Origin: an uncultured Lachnoanaerobaculum sp.
GTDB taxonomy: Bacteria > Bacillota > Clostridia > Lachnospirales > Lachnospiraceae
NCBI GenBank assembly: GCA_938041725.1
Contig: CALISX010000538.1
Span: 1 to 15,222, forward strand
Length of the DNA: 15,222 nucleotides
Direction of reading: 5' to 3'
In this document: in pieces, positions 1-6,598 of the stretch
How the letters are laid out: every line of letters starts with the position of its first letter
Position numbering within the stretch: the stretch's first letter is position 1
Position numbers and translations under genes: made by a program
The notes under the pieces: generated by a model
What the model was told of the DNA's origin: nothing
Databases searched by the model: none
Seen by the model: only the letters and a program-made list of their open reading frames with translations

Positions 1-150
1 AACAAAGAATTTTATTAGGAAGAACAGCAGCGTATTGCGGCGGAGCATTTGAAAATGGCAGCTGAAATTGGCCGGTTGAACAATGTACCGCTGGAAACAT
101 TGAAAGAGATGCTGTCTGTATTCTATTGGGAGGTGGAATCATATGGATAA
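1..150 (+). pseudogene. C-terminal tail of a GntR/YtrA-type regulator, with an in-frame TAG
   Basis: The frame ending in TAA at 148-150 encodes a charged helical tail (EEQQRIAAEHLKMAAEIGRL, then LETLKEMLSVF). This resembles the C-terminus of short YtrA-subfamily GntR repressors, which commonly precede ABC ATPase genes of this type. The stop overlaps the ATPase start at 143 by 8 bases, so the two were translationally coupled. A TAG at 16-18 lies in this frame; it is one base from TTG (Leu), and the residues on both sides (NKEFY before, EEQQR after) read as continuous protein. The gene may be truncated by a nonsense mutation, or the base may be an error. Most of the gene, including the DNA-binding domain, lies outside the window, so the family call rests on the tail and on context. 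Confidence 0.5.
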
Positions 151-1009
151 TATTTTAGAACTGCAGCAGGTTTCCAAGTCATTTCCGGGCTCGGGTTTCA
201 CACTGGAAAATATCACATTTTCTCTGCCCTATGGGGTGATTCTGGGTTTTGTAGGAGGGAACGGAGCCGGAAAAACCACAACCATTGGCTGCATTTTGAA
301 TACCATTGCTGAATACAGCGGAGTCATAAAACTATTTGGAAAAACAATGGCAGACAGGGATACAGATATTCGAGAAAAAATCGGTATTGTCTATGACGGC
401 GATAATTTTCCCACCTACTTAAGCGCAAATCAAGTAGGGGACATTATGGCAGGACTCTATAGGCAATGGGACAGTGCTTTGTTTGAAAAATATCTGAAAG
501 AGTTTCGACTGCCTCCCAATCAAAGGATCAAGCATTATTCCAGAGGGATGACGATGCAACTGGCCATTGCTGCTGCCTTGTCCCACCACCCTCAATTGCT
601 GATTTTAGATGAAGCTACCGGCGGTTTGGATCCGATTATGCGTGATGAAATGCTGGATGTTTTTATGGAGTTTGTGCAGCAGGAAAATCACTCCATCCTG
701 CTGTCATCCCATATCACCAGTGATTTGGAGAAGATAGCAGATTATATTGCATTGATTCATAGAGGAAAACTGATTCTTTCTGTTTCAAAAGACGATCTGC
801 TGTACAACTATGCTGTTATGCGGTGTACAGCAGATCAGTTCCTTGCTGTAGATCCTGGTGATGTACTGGCCTGGAGAAAAAGGGAGTATCAGATTGATGT
901 GCTGCTGGCTGATGGCAAAGCCGCGCAAAAGAAATACAAAAATGCGGTGATAGACCATGTTTCCATTGATGAAATCATGCTGCTGCTGATGAAGGGGGAA
1001 GAGGGATGA
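143..1009 (+). CDS. ABC transporter ATP-binding protein (YtrB/BcrA-like)
   Basis: This is the nucleotide-binding subunit of an ABC-2 type exporter, expected on the cytoplasmic face of the membrane and energising the permease encoded next. The 288 residues show Walker A GGNGAGKTT (38-46), an ABC signature reduced to YSRGM (132-136), Walker B LLILDE (152-157), D-loop GGLDP and the switch histidine H190 in SSHIT. The usual Q-loop glutamine is not obvious; VYDGD occupies that stretch (83-87). A C-terminal extension of about 80 residues after the core is typical of this subfamily. The start follows GGGAGGTG at 127-134. The gene overlaps the preceding regulator tail and the permease gene. The substrate cannot be read from sequence; relatives act in cell-envelope or antimicrobial-peptide stress. 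Confidence 0.93.
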   Translation: MDNILELQQVSKSFPGSGFTLENITFSLPYGVILGFVGGNGAGKTTTIGCILNTIAEYSGVIKLFGKTMADRDTDIREKIGIVYDGDNFPTYLSANQVGDIMAGLYRQWDSALFEKYLKEFRLPPNQRIKHYSRGMTMQLAIAAALSHHPQLLILDEATGGLDPIMRDEMLDVFMEFVQQENHSILLSSHITSDLEKIADYIALIHRGKLILSVSKDDLLYNYAVMRCTADQFLAVDPGDVLAWRKREYQIDVLLADGKAAQKKYKNAVIDHVSIDEIMLLLMKGEEG

Positions 1010-1659
1010 AGGGACTTTTGAAGAACAATTATTATGCAGCGCTGGCAAATGCCAAAGTCATGGCTGTGATCATGATCTTGCTGGGGGCTTTGGGCATTGC
1101 CTTGAAAAACCAGGGCCTGCTGATTGCCTTTACATTGCTTTGCATGATTGGATTTTCCTTCATTTCCATCGCCAGTATCCGCAGGGAAGGCGGATCCAAA
1201 TGGGGGAAATACAAACTGACAACGCCTGTAAAAAGAGGGGATATTGTGTGGAGCTACTTTCTCAGCCTGCTGTTATGGCTGGCTTTGGGGATGCTGATGG
1301 CCGGGATGGGCATTACCCTGTCCCTGATGTTCCGGGGATTCCTTTTTGACAAAAACACGGATATTTTCAACCTTTATATTATGGGGATTGGAATCAGTCT
1401 GTTTATGGGGGCGGTATTTTTTTTATTATTCTACCGATGGGGAGGCCAGGAACAAAGCGAAGCTTTTTTGGCCGTGAGTCTGATTGGAGGCGGGGGAATT
1501 ATGCTGGGCATCAGTATGCTGGTAAATACTTTTTTTCCAACTCCTGTAACGACCCTGCAGACTGTCATCATAGGTATGATGATATTAGCCATTGCAGTAT
1601 TGATGTTTGGCATGTCCTGTATATTGAGCGTCCATTTTTACGGCAGACATGACTATTAA
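1006..1659 (+). CDS. ABC-2 type transporter permease
   Basis: This 217-residue membrane protein is the permease partner of the preceding ATPase. The start ATG overlaps the ATPase stop (ATGA at 1006-1009). It has about six hydrophobic segments: around residues 17-33, 37-55, 82-108, 123-145, 153-172 and 183-210. Between the second and third is a charged cytoplasmic loop, RREGGSKWGKYKLTTPVKRG. The pattern of a lysine-rich stretch, then YxLTxPVxRxxIV, is characteristic of small ABC-2 permeases paired with YtrA/YtrB-type modules. No extracellular domain or signal peptide is present. It is probably the last gene of the unit, because a long hairpin and a convergent gene follow. The substrate is unknown. 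Confidence 0.88.
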   Translation: MKGLLKNNYYAALANAKVMAVIMILLGALGIALKNQGLLIAFTLLCMIGFSFISIASIRREGGSKWGKYKLTTPVKRGDIVWSYFLSLLLWLALGMLMAGMGITLSLMFRGFLFDKNTDIFNLYIMGIGISLFMGAVFFLLFYRWGGQEQSEAFLAVSLIGGGGIMLGISMLVNTFFPTPVTTLQTVIIGMMILAIAVLMFGMSCILSVHFYGRHDY

Positions 1660-1718
1660 ACTGGAAAGCCTCATATCCGGAGTCATAAAAAGGCCTGGGA
1701 GATGGTATCTGCAGGAGA

Positions 1719-1763
1719 TTCTTATAGTGAAGGGCAAAGGGTTTTTGGCCTTCACTATAAGAA
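1719..1763. terminator. Long perfect hairpin between convergent genes
   Basis: A 15-bp perfect inverted repeat (TTCTTATAGTGAAGG at 1719-1733, its complement at 1749-1763) surrounds a 15-base loop. In the loop, CAAA and TTTG can pair after one G-G mismatch. It lies between the permease stop (1659) and the convergent VanZ stop (1772), where a bidirectional terminator is expected. No clear T-tract follows on either side, so intrinsic termination is plausible but not proven. Confidence 0.6.
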
Positions 1764-1771
1764 CAGCCGGA

Positions 1772-2269
1772 TCATATATTTGCTAAAAATAAAATGACAA
1801 TCAGAGCGGTTAAAATAATGGCGCCAATCAGGCTGACAATATTGATCCATTGAATCCAGCTTTTTTCGAAGGCTTTTGAAAGAAAAACGGCAAAAGCAAG
1901 TCCTGCAATGCCTCCGAATGTATTGGATATCATGTCTGTAATGTCACTGGCTCCAATGGCAAAGGTATATTGTATGATTTCAAATAAAAGGCTGGTACCA
2001 GCCATCAGCAGGATCTGTATGAACAGGGACCTTTTTTCCCATAGGATATGTATAAGCAGCCCATAGGGAATAAAGGCCAGGGCATTATAAATAATTTCAC
2101 TGATATCAATCCTTCCATTGACAATTGCAGACTGACCAAATGGAATGAGATTGATATTTCTCAGATGGGGCAGATTTTTCAAGGAAAATTCCAGTTTAAA
2201 AAGAATAATCCAGGTCAAGGCAATGAGGTAAAATATCATAAGCCATAAAGTGAGTTTTTTAGACTGCAT
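1772..2269 (-). CDS. VanZ-family membrane protein
   Basis: The 165-residue hydrophobic protein has four or five predicted membrane segments (about 8-26, 62-77, 83-105, 120-130 and 141-163). It has the VanZ-family layout: NLIPF after the first segment, then a segment with YNALAFIPYGLL, then the EIIQYTFAIGASDITDMISNT stretch with conserved polar residues just before the next helix. VanZ of the vancomycin clusters gives low-level teicoplanin resistance, but most chromosomal relatives have no proven role, and there are no van genes here. The start follows AAGGAGGAAC. It is 13 bases downstream of the phospholipase-family gene and most likely co-transcribed with it. I would not call it a resistance gene. 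Confidence 0.88.
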   Translation of the reverse strand: MQSKKLTLWLMIFYLIALTWIILFKLEFSLKNLPHLRNINLIPFGQSAIVNGRIDISEIIYNALAFIPYGLLIHILWEKRSLFIQILLMAGTSLLFEIIQYTFAIGASDITDMISNTFGGIAGLAFAVFLSKAFEKSWIQWINIVSLIGAIILTALIVILFLANI

Positions 2270-2282
2270 TTTAGTTCCTCCT

Positions 2283-3260
2283 TTAATTGCCCACGTCCAG
2301 TCCTGAATGATAGGAATAATTCCCTAGAATCCGCAGCAGGTGGTGGAAATCCCTGTGGGGCAGATTTTTCTGGCTTAGCTCCTCCTGAAAAATAAAAAAG
2401 ATTTCCCTGCATTTTGTTACAGAGGCGGTAAAAAGCTCAGGAAAGGAGGCGGTGGAAACCAGAGAGGGATCCCAGGGATTGCTCCAGGACTCATGGTTTA
2501 AATTCAAACAGGATACGGCATCCGCCACCTTATCAGAAATAATCTTATGAGATACAATGGGGTTTTTTAAAAACAATCCCTCGATGGCCCCGATGCGGTT
2601 TTTCTTTTTGCCAGTGGGATCCGCAAAGGTGCGCATACCAAAACGCAGGGCCAGAATGGAGCGGTGCACCATGGCAGGGCTTACCTGGAAATTATTCTTA
2701 TAGGTAATGGGATAATAGGTTTTATTAATCTGCTTTGCCAGAAAATCAGAAATAAACTGCATCTCAAAGCCGTTTAGGGCAATGGTAGCAGCCTGATTAA
2801 ACTGGGAGGGCTTTTTTTTCTTGTATTTTTTTAAAAGTAAAGTGTCAATGTCATTTTCCAGCGCCGCATGGAGGCCATAGGTGTAGGCACTGGGAGACTT
2901 GATATTATGACGGATCCTGCCATAGACATAGGGATGGCAGATATAATCCCCCACATAGTGGCACATAAAACCGGCAATATAGCTGATGGCCTGTTGGGCC
3001 TGCTGCTTTGACTCCAGATTCAAAATGGCCTGAAGGGCGTTGGCAAAAAAATCATTCACATGGGATTCATGCATATAGCTGCCGATGTTGCGGTAATCCC
3101 TGTGGCGCAAAATAGGAATATTGTAAAAAAACATATCCGGCCCCTGGAGCCCCAGCTGATAGAGCCAGCGGTATTTGGATATCATATGTTTTAATGGTCC
3201 GCTGGGAAGATCCGTATAGGCTCTTAATCCCAGAATATAATGGGTGGTAAATCCCGGCAT
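2283..3260 (-). CDS. Zinc-dependent phospholipase C-family protein
   Basis: The 325-residue protein matches the bacterial zinc-dependent PLC/S1-P1 nuclease-like fold. Candidate metal ligands run in family order: H7 in TTHYILG, D42 in GPD, H64 in MHESH, H101 and D105 in HYVGD, H109 in CHPYVY, and H131-x3-E135-x3-D139 in HAALENDID. No N-terminal signal peptide is visible; the protein starts directly at the catalytic MPGFTTHY segment, so it is probably cytoplasmic, unlike secreted PLC toxins. The C-terminal half (about 150-325) is not recognisable to me. A promoter with TATAAT and a GAGAGG ribosome site lie just upstream. It is first in a two-gene unit with VanZ, suggesting an envelope or lipid-related job. 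The substrate is unknown. Confidence 0.85.
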   Translation of the reverse strand: MPGFTTHYILGLRAYTDLPSGPLKHMISKYRWLYQLGLQGPDMFFYNIPILRHRDYRNIGSYMHESHVNDFFANALQAILNLESKQQAQQAISYIAGFMCHYVGDYICHPYVYGRIRHNIKSPSAYTYGLHAALENDIDTLLLKKYKKKKPSQFNQAATIALNGFEMQFISDFLAKQINKTYYPITYKNNFQVSPAMVHRSILALRFGMRTFADPTGKKKNRIGAIEGLFLKNPIVSHKIISDKVADAVSCLNLNHESWSNPWDPSLVSTASFPELFTASVTKCREIFFIFQEELSQKNLPHRDFHHLLRILGNYSYHSGLDVGN

Positions 3261-3291
3261 AGGCTGCCTCTCTATTATGGTTTTTCCCTAT

Positions 3292-3297
3292 ATTATA
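3292..3297 (-). promoter_or_regulatory. Probable -10 box for the phospholipase/VanZ unit
   Basis: Read leftward, this is a perfect TATAAT about 32 bases upstream of the ATG at 3260, giving a short leader of about 25 bases. No convincing -35 hexamer is seen at 16-18 bp spacing, so the promoter may be weak or activator-dependent. Confidence 0.5.
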
Positions 3298-3376
3298 CAC
3301 GAAAATAAAAAAGGGAACACCCCCGGGGAAAGTATACAATCCCGGGCAATGCTCCGATCAGGGGAAATGGGGCTCC

Positions 3377-3414
3377 TTCCATCCATCAAGCCATCTGGCC
3401 AGGTCAGGATGGAA
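3377..3414. repeat. Inverted repeat downstream of the LysR-type gene
   Basis: TTCCATCC (3377-3384) and GGATGGAA (3407-3414) form a perfect 8-bp stem around a 22-base loop, and the loop contains its own small GCCA/TGGC pairing. It sits between the LysR stop (3442) and the phospholipase promoter. It may end LysR transcription, but no T-run follows on the minus strand. Nothing else is recognised in the 181-bp gap 3261-3441 apart from the promoter. Confidence 0.4.
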
Positions 3415-3441
3415 AGTTGCTATAGAACAGCCAAGGTTTTT

Positions 3442-4332
3442 TTAGGAGTAGCTGCGGAAATTCTGCAATACCCTTAAAAATTGCTCCACATATTTGTTTT
3501 TGTGATCTCCATAGGCACAGATGATTTTAAAATAGTCCTCAAAACCTGTAATAGGTACAAAGCAAAGGTCATTGCTGGCATATTCCTTCATATGCAAAGC
3601 CAAAATGGTATAACCGATTTTACAGTCTGCCATCAGAAGCATATTGAAAAGGGAGGTAGCTTCATAAATCACATTGGGCCGAAGGGCTTCCCTTTGGAAC
3701 ATGGCATTGATAAATTCTGTATCTCTGGGGGAATGTCTGGGGTCCATATGAATCAAGGGCTCATCCTTTAACCGGGACAGCGCAATGGATTTTTTTCCGG
3801 CATAGCGGTGCTCCCTGTGCACCACCATACACATGGGATCAGAAAGGATCACCATTTGGTGGAAGCGGTGGGCGTTCTCGTGCTGGGTATTGGGAAGAAG
3901 AGCCAGGTCAATGGATCCGTCGCTTAAATTTTTGGAGATATCCTGATAGGAATAGTCGAAGGTATTGATGCGTACTGTGGGGTAATGCTCTGTAAAATGG
4001 TTCATAACCTTGGGGAAAAAATGCAGCAGAGCCGTGCCCAAGATCCCCACATTTAAAACGCCTGTGGTTCCCTTTTCCAGATCCCGCACCTTGTCAATCC
4101 CCTGCTGGTAAACAGCCAGGGTTTTTTTAACCTCCTGGTAGAGAAGCTTGCCCTGGGGAGTGAGCTTGACATCCCTCTTGTTCCGGATAAACAAGGGGCT
4201 GCCGATGGAATGCTCCAGATTAATAATAAATTTGCTCAGGGTGGGCTGGGTGATATGGAGCAGATCAGAAGCATTGGTATAGTTGAGCACCTCTGCCAAT
4301 GTGACAAAATATTCCAGCTGAAATAAATTCAT
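3442..4332 (-). CDS. LysR-type transcriptional regulator
   Basis: The 296-residue protein has the standard LysR layout. An N-terminal winged helix-turn-helix (MNLFQLEYFVTLAEVLNYTN, then ITQPTLSKFIINLE at 27-40 and LFIRNKRDVKLTPQG at 47-61) leads through a linker helix into a two-lobed effector-binding domain of about 200 residues (from about 90). Length is normal for the family. The start follows GAGGAGG. It is divergent from the proposed phloroglucinol operon with 177 bp between start codons, and two dyad T-N11-A sites lie in that gap, so it most likely controls the operon and itself. The effector cannot be read from sequence; by position, phloroglucinol or a downstream intermediate is the natural guess. 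Confidence 0.94.
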   Translation of the reverse strand: MNLFQLEYFVTLAEVLNYTNASDLLHITQPTLSKFIINLEHSIGSPLFIRNKRDVKLTPQGKLLYQEVKKTLAVYQQGIDKVRDLEKGTTGVLNVGILGTALLHFFPKVMNHFTEHYPTVRINTFDYSYQDISKNLSDGSIDLALLPNTQHENAHRFHQMVILSDPMCMVVHREHRYAGKKSIALSRLKDEPLIHMDPRHSPRDTEFINAMFQREALRPNVIYEATSLFNMLLMADCKIGYTILALHMKEYASNDLCFVPITGFEDYFKIICAYGDHKNKYVEQFLRVLQNFRSYS

Positions 4333-4375
4333 TGAAACCTCCTCTTTTTATTTGTTTTCACGAATTTCCATGGGA

Positions 4376-4390
4376 GTATTGAGCCAATAC
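4376..4390. promoter_or_regulatory. LysR-type operator, site 1 (T-N11-A dyad)
   Basis: GTATTG-AGC-CAATAC is a perfect 15-bp dyad with T4377 and A4389 in the LysR T-N11-A spacing. Its centre is about 90 bases before the predicted start of the rightward transcript and close to the LysR gene. Upstream sites like this usually anchor the regulator and also mediate autoregulation. It lies within a wider imperfect inverted repeat, TTCCATG (4366-4372) and CATGGAA (4402-4408). Confidence 0.62.
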
Positions 4391-4411
4391 CGTTATTTTA
4401 TCATGGAATTG

Positions 4412-4426
4412 CTATTACAGTAATAG
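4412..4426. promoter_or_regulatory. LysR-type operator, site 2 (T-N11-A dyad)
   Basis: CTATTA-CAG-TAATAG is a second perfect 15-bp dyad with T4413 and A4425. It shares the form STATTR-N3-YAATAS with site 1, and the two centres are 36 bp apart. It ends 11 bases before the -35 hexamer, the usual place for the activation site of LysR regulators. On the opposite strand it overlaps a possible promoter for the LysR gene (TAAAAT at about 4394-4399), which would fit autorepression. Confidence 0.62.
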
Positions 4427-4437
4427 AGAATATCAAT

Positions 4438-4466
4438 TTCACTCACAAAATAGAAGGGGCTATACT
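4438..4466 (+). promoter_or_regulatory. Promoter of the proposed phloroglucinol operon
   Basis: TTCACT (4438-4443) and TATACT (4461-4466) are separated by 17 bp, matching sigma-70/SigA elements at 4 of 6 and 5 of 6 positions. Transcription would start near 4473, giving a leader of about 37 bases before the ATG at 4510 with AGGAAGGAG as ribosome site. The non-consensus -35 next to operator site 2 fits an activator-dependent promoter. Confidence 0.6.
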
Positions 4467-4509
4467 AAAGACAGACAGGAAAGCGCTTTGGTACAGGAAG
4501 GAGAAGCCA

Positions 4510-5448
4510 ATGATCAGAAATATTGCCGTCATCGGCGCCGGAACCATGGGACATGGAATTGCCGGATGCTTTGCCAGATTCGGGTATTTTGTAAAAATTT
4601 ATGAAAGCTTTGCACAGGTGCGGGATACTTGTAAAGAAAAAATCCGCCGGCAGTTTTTGTTTTTCCAAAAACATGGGGTAATGGATGATGTGGAGGCTGC
4701 TTTGGAGCGCATTGATGTGTATGACAATCTGGAGGCGGCTGTGAAGGATGCAGACTATGTGATTGAGGCCATTCCGGAAAACCTGGAGCTAAAGCAGGAT
4801 CTGTTTGACAGTCTGGTACGTTTTTGTAAAAAGGAGGCTGTCTTTGCCAGCAACACCTCCAGCCTGGCTTTTTCCAAACTGACAGAGAAGCTTTCCCCGG
4901 AGGATCAAAAAAGGGTAATGGTCTGCCATTGGTACAATCCTCCTCATTTAATCCCTCTGGTGGAATTGTCCTGCTTTGGAAACATGCCTCTGGAGCAGTA
5001 TGGAGAGGTGGAAAAACTGTATCATTCCATTGAAAAAAGACCTGCCAAAGTGCTAAAGGATATTCCCGGACTTTTGGCCAACCGGATTCAGCAGGGGGTG
5101 GCCAGGGAGGCCTTTTCCCTGATGGAGATGGGGGCTGCCGAGGCCAAGGACATAGACATTGCCTTAAAATTCGGCCCTGCCTTTCGCTATGCCACCACAG
5201 GACAGCTGGAGGTGGCAGACTTTGGGGGGCTGGATATTTGGTCCATTGTAGGGGACAATCTTTTGTCTGTTATGGATCATTCCACCCAGGCCTCTCCCCT
5301 TTTAAAGGAAAAGGTTCAGACGGGAAAACTGGGATTTAAATCCGGAGAAGGCTTTTTTTCCTACCCGGAGGATCAAAGGGAAGAAATACTGGAAAAATTT
5401 TATGAAAAACTTTTCCGCCAGCTTCAAACCAGCAAAAACTATGAATGA
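4510..5448 (+). CDS. 3-hydroxyacyl-CoA dehydrogenase-family enzyme; proposed 3-hydroxy-5-oxohexanoate dehydrogenase
   Basis: The 312-residue two-domain dehydrogenase begins with the Rossmann motif GAGTMG (9-14) and has E32 ending the second strand, which favours NAD(H). Catalytic-type residues are S117 in SNTSS, H140 in CHWYNPPHL, E152 in LVE and N191 in PGLLANR. The second domain runs from about 184 and ends in KSGEGFFSY. The catalytic loop reads HWYNPP, not the HFFNP usual in 3-hydroxybutyryl-CoA dehydrogenases, closer to family members acting on free hydroxy acids. No enoyl-CoA hydratase or acyl-CoA dehydrogenase gene is adjacent. With SDR, cyclase and BKACE genes in the same operon, the best role is NAD-dependent oxidation of 3-hydroxy-5-oxohexanoate to 3,5-dioxohexanoate (triacetate). 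Family call is firm; substrate is inferred. Confidence 0.87.
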   Translation: MIRNIAVIGAGTMGHGIAGCFARFGYFVKIYESFAQVRDTCKEKIRRQFLFFQKHGVMDDVEAALERIDVYDNLEAAVKDADYVIEAIPENLELKQDLFDSLVRFCKKEAVFASNTSSLAFSKLTEKLSPEDQKRVMVCHWYNPPHLIPLVELSCFGNMPLEQYGEVEKLYHSIEKRPAKVLKDIPGLLANRIQQGVAREAFSLMEMGAAEAKDIDIALKFGPAFRYATTGQLEVADFGGLDIWSIVGDNLLSVMDHSTQASPLLKEKVQTGKLGFKSGEGFFSYPEDQREEILEKFYEKLFRQLQTSKNYE

Positions 5449-5485
5449 CCGCGCTGGGAAGCAGGCATTACAATAAGGAGGAAGT

Positions 5486-6274
5486 ATGGTTAATAAGGAT
5501 TTTATGTCAAATCTCTTTGATGTAAAGGGAAAGGTGGCCCTGATTACAGGGGCTACCGGTGCTTTGGGAAGAGCTGTATGCTTTGGATACGGATTGGCCG
5601 GCATGAAGGTGATGGTAACAGGCCGGAAGGAAGAAACCTGTAAAAAGCTTTGTGAGGATTTAAAGGCAGAGGGGATTGCCTGCGGATACTCTGTGGGGGA
5701 TCCTGCAGTGGAGGAGGATGTGATCCGGGTGGTGAAGGACACAGTGGATACCTTTGGAGAAATTAATGTGCTGGTCACCAGCGCAGGATACAATAAGCCC
5801 CAGCCTATTGTGGAGCAGGAGCTGTCCACCTGGAAAACTATTATGGATTCCGATGTGCAGGGAACCTGGCTCTACTGTAAGTATGTGGGGGCCCAGATGA
5901 TTGCCCAGGGCAAGGGAGGCAAGGTGATTTTAGTTTCCTCCGCCCGTTCCAAAATGGGCATGGCCAATTATACCGGGTATTGTACCGCCAAGGGAGGTAT
6001 TGATCTGATGGCCCAGTCCCTGGCCTGCGAGTGGAGCGCCAAGTATAAGATTAATGTGAACACCATCAATCCCACGGTGTTCCGCTCGGATCTTACAGAA
6101 TGGATGTTTGATCCTGCCAGCGAGGTTTATAAAAACTTCTTAAAAAGACTGCCCATTGGCCGTCTGGGAGAACCGGAGGATTTTGTAGGCCCCTGTATTT
6201 TCCTGGCTTCCAAGGCCAGTGATTTTATGACAGGAGCCAATATTGCCACCGATGGGGGATACTGGGCAAATTAA
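5486..6274 (+). CDS. Short-chain dehydrogenase/reductase; proposed phloroglucinol reductase
   Basis: This 262-residue classical SDR would, by context, reduce phloroglucinol to dihydrophloroglucinol with NADPH. It has the cofactor motif TGATGALG (21-28, with A26 in place of one glycine), TSAG (98-101) for the usual NNAG, S152, Y165-x3-K169 (YCTAK) and a C-terminal GANIATDGGY. R47 and K48 directly after the second strand (TGRKEE) fit NADPH preference, as reported for phloroglucinol reductase. The catalytic-tetrad asparagine position appears to be D123 (SDVQG). The start ATG follows AAGGAGGA closely; M7 has no ribosome site. It lies 37 bases after the dehydrogenase gene. SDRs are hard to assign individually, so the substrate rests on the operon. 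Confidence 0.88.
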   Translation: MVNKDFMSNLFDVKGKVALITGATGALGRAVCFGYGLAGMKVMVTGRKEETCKKLCEDLKAEGIACGYSVGDPAVEEDVIRVVKDTVDTFGEINVLVTSAGYNKPQPIVEQELSTWKTIMDSDVQGTWLYCKYVGAQMIAQGKGGKVILVSSARSKMGMANYTGYCTAKGGIDLMAQSLACEWSAKYKINVNTINPTVFRSDLTEWMFDPASEVYKNFLKRLPIGRLGEPEDFVGPCIFLASKASDFMTGANIATDGGYWAN

Positions 6275-6279
6275 GATCT

Positions 6280-6310
6280 CAAAAGCCGGGGGATCTCTCC
6301 GGGGCTTTTG
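6280..6310. terminator. Hairpin after the SDR gene, lacking a T-tract
   Basis: CAAAAGCC (6280-6287) pairs with GGCTTTTG (6303-6310), with further G-C pairing inside after a 2x2 mismatch. It starts three bases after the SDR stop. It looks like an intrinsic terminator or operon attenuator, but is followed by GGGGGAGAGG where a T-run would be expected. Sequence of the hydrolase remnant begins about ten bases later, so the tail of the structure may have been lost in the same deletion. Confidence 0.45.
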
Positions 6311-6320
6311 GGGGAGAGGA

Positions 6321-6518
6321 GAGGATGGGGTGGAGCTTCGTTCCAGATTTTGGATGGGTTATGCCATAGTGGAGGGGAAGCCGATCAAGCTTTTGCCCGA
6401 GGGGGGCATGGTTCCCCATGAGGTTCCCCTGGCTCTGTTAAAGCATAATGTAAAGGAATTTACCAATTTGGCAGCGATTTTACCCGGTCTTTATGAAGAG
6501 GAAAAGGACCGCTGGTAA
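6321..6518 (+). pseudogene. C-terminal remnant of a DAPG/phloretin-hydrolase-family gene
   Basis: The open frame ending at 6518 encodes GVELRSRFWMGYAIVEG, then ALLKHNVKEFTNLAAILPGLY. This resembles the C-terminus of the DAPG hydrolase (PhlG/Phy) family, zinc enzymes of nearly 300 residues that cleave C-C bonds of acylphloroglucinols or phloretin and release the ring. H (6444-6446) and E (6456-6458) in HNVKE keep the H-x3-E pair that supplies two zinc ligands in PhlG. Only about 65 residues remain: the SDR gene ends at 6274, leaving no room for the N-terminal two thirds. The frame could start at ATG 6243 inside the SDR gene or, more plausibly, at GTG 6330 after GGGGAGAGGA, but either product would lack half the metal site. 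Nothing else is seen in 6519-6598. Confidence 0.72.
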
Positions 6519-6598
6519 AAGCAGATTAATTTATGCGTCGCTTTGCTGCACAGCAGCAGGCGTGCCGCTGACAGTAAAGGATAGTATTAGGAGAATAT

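Noticed and set aside
1772..2269. Glycopeptide resistance locus suggested by VanZ
   Set aside because: No vanA/B ligase, vanH, vanX or two-component genes are near; isolated VanZ-family genes are common in Firmicutes.
6243..6320. ATG at 6243 as the true start of the short hydrolase-like frame
   Set aside because: It lies inside the SDR coding sequence without a ribosome site, and the first 26 codons show no similarity to the hydrolase family; they cover the SDR end and a hairpin.
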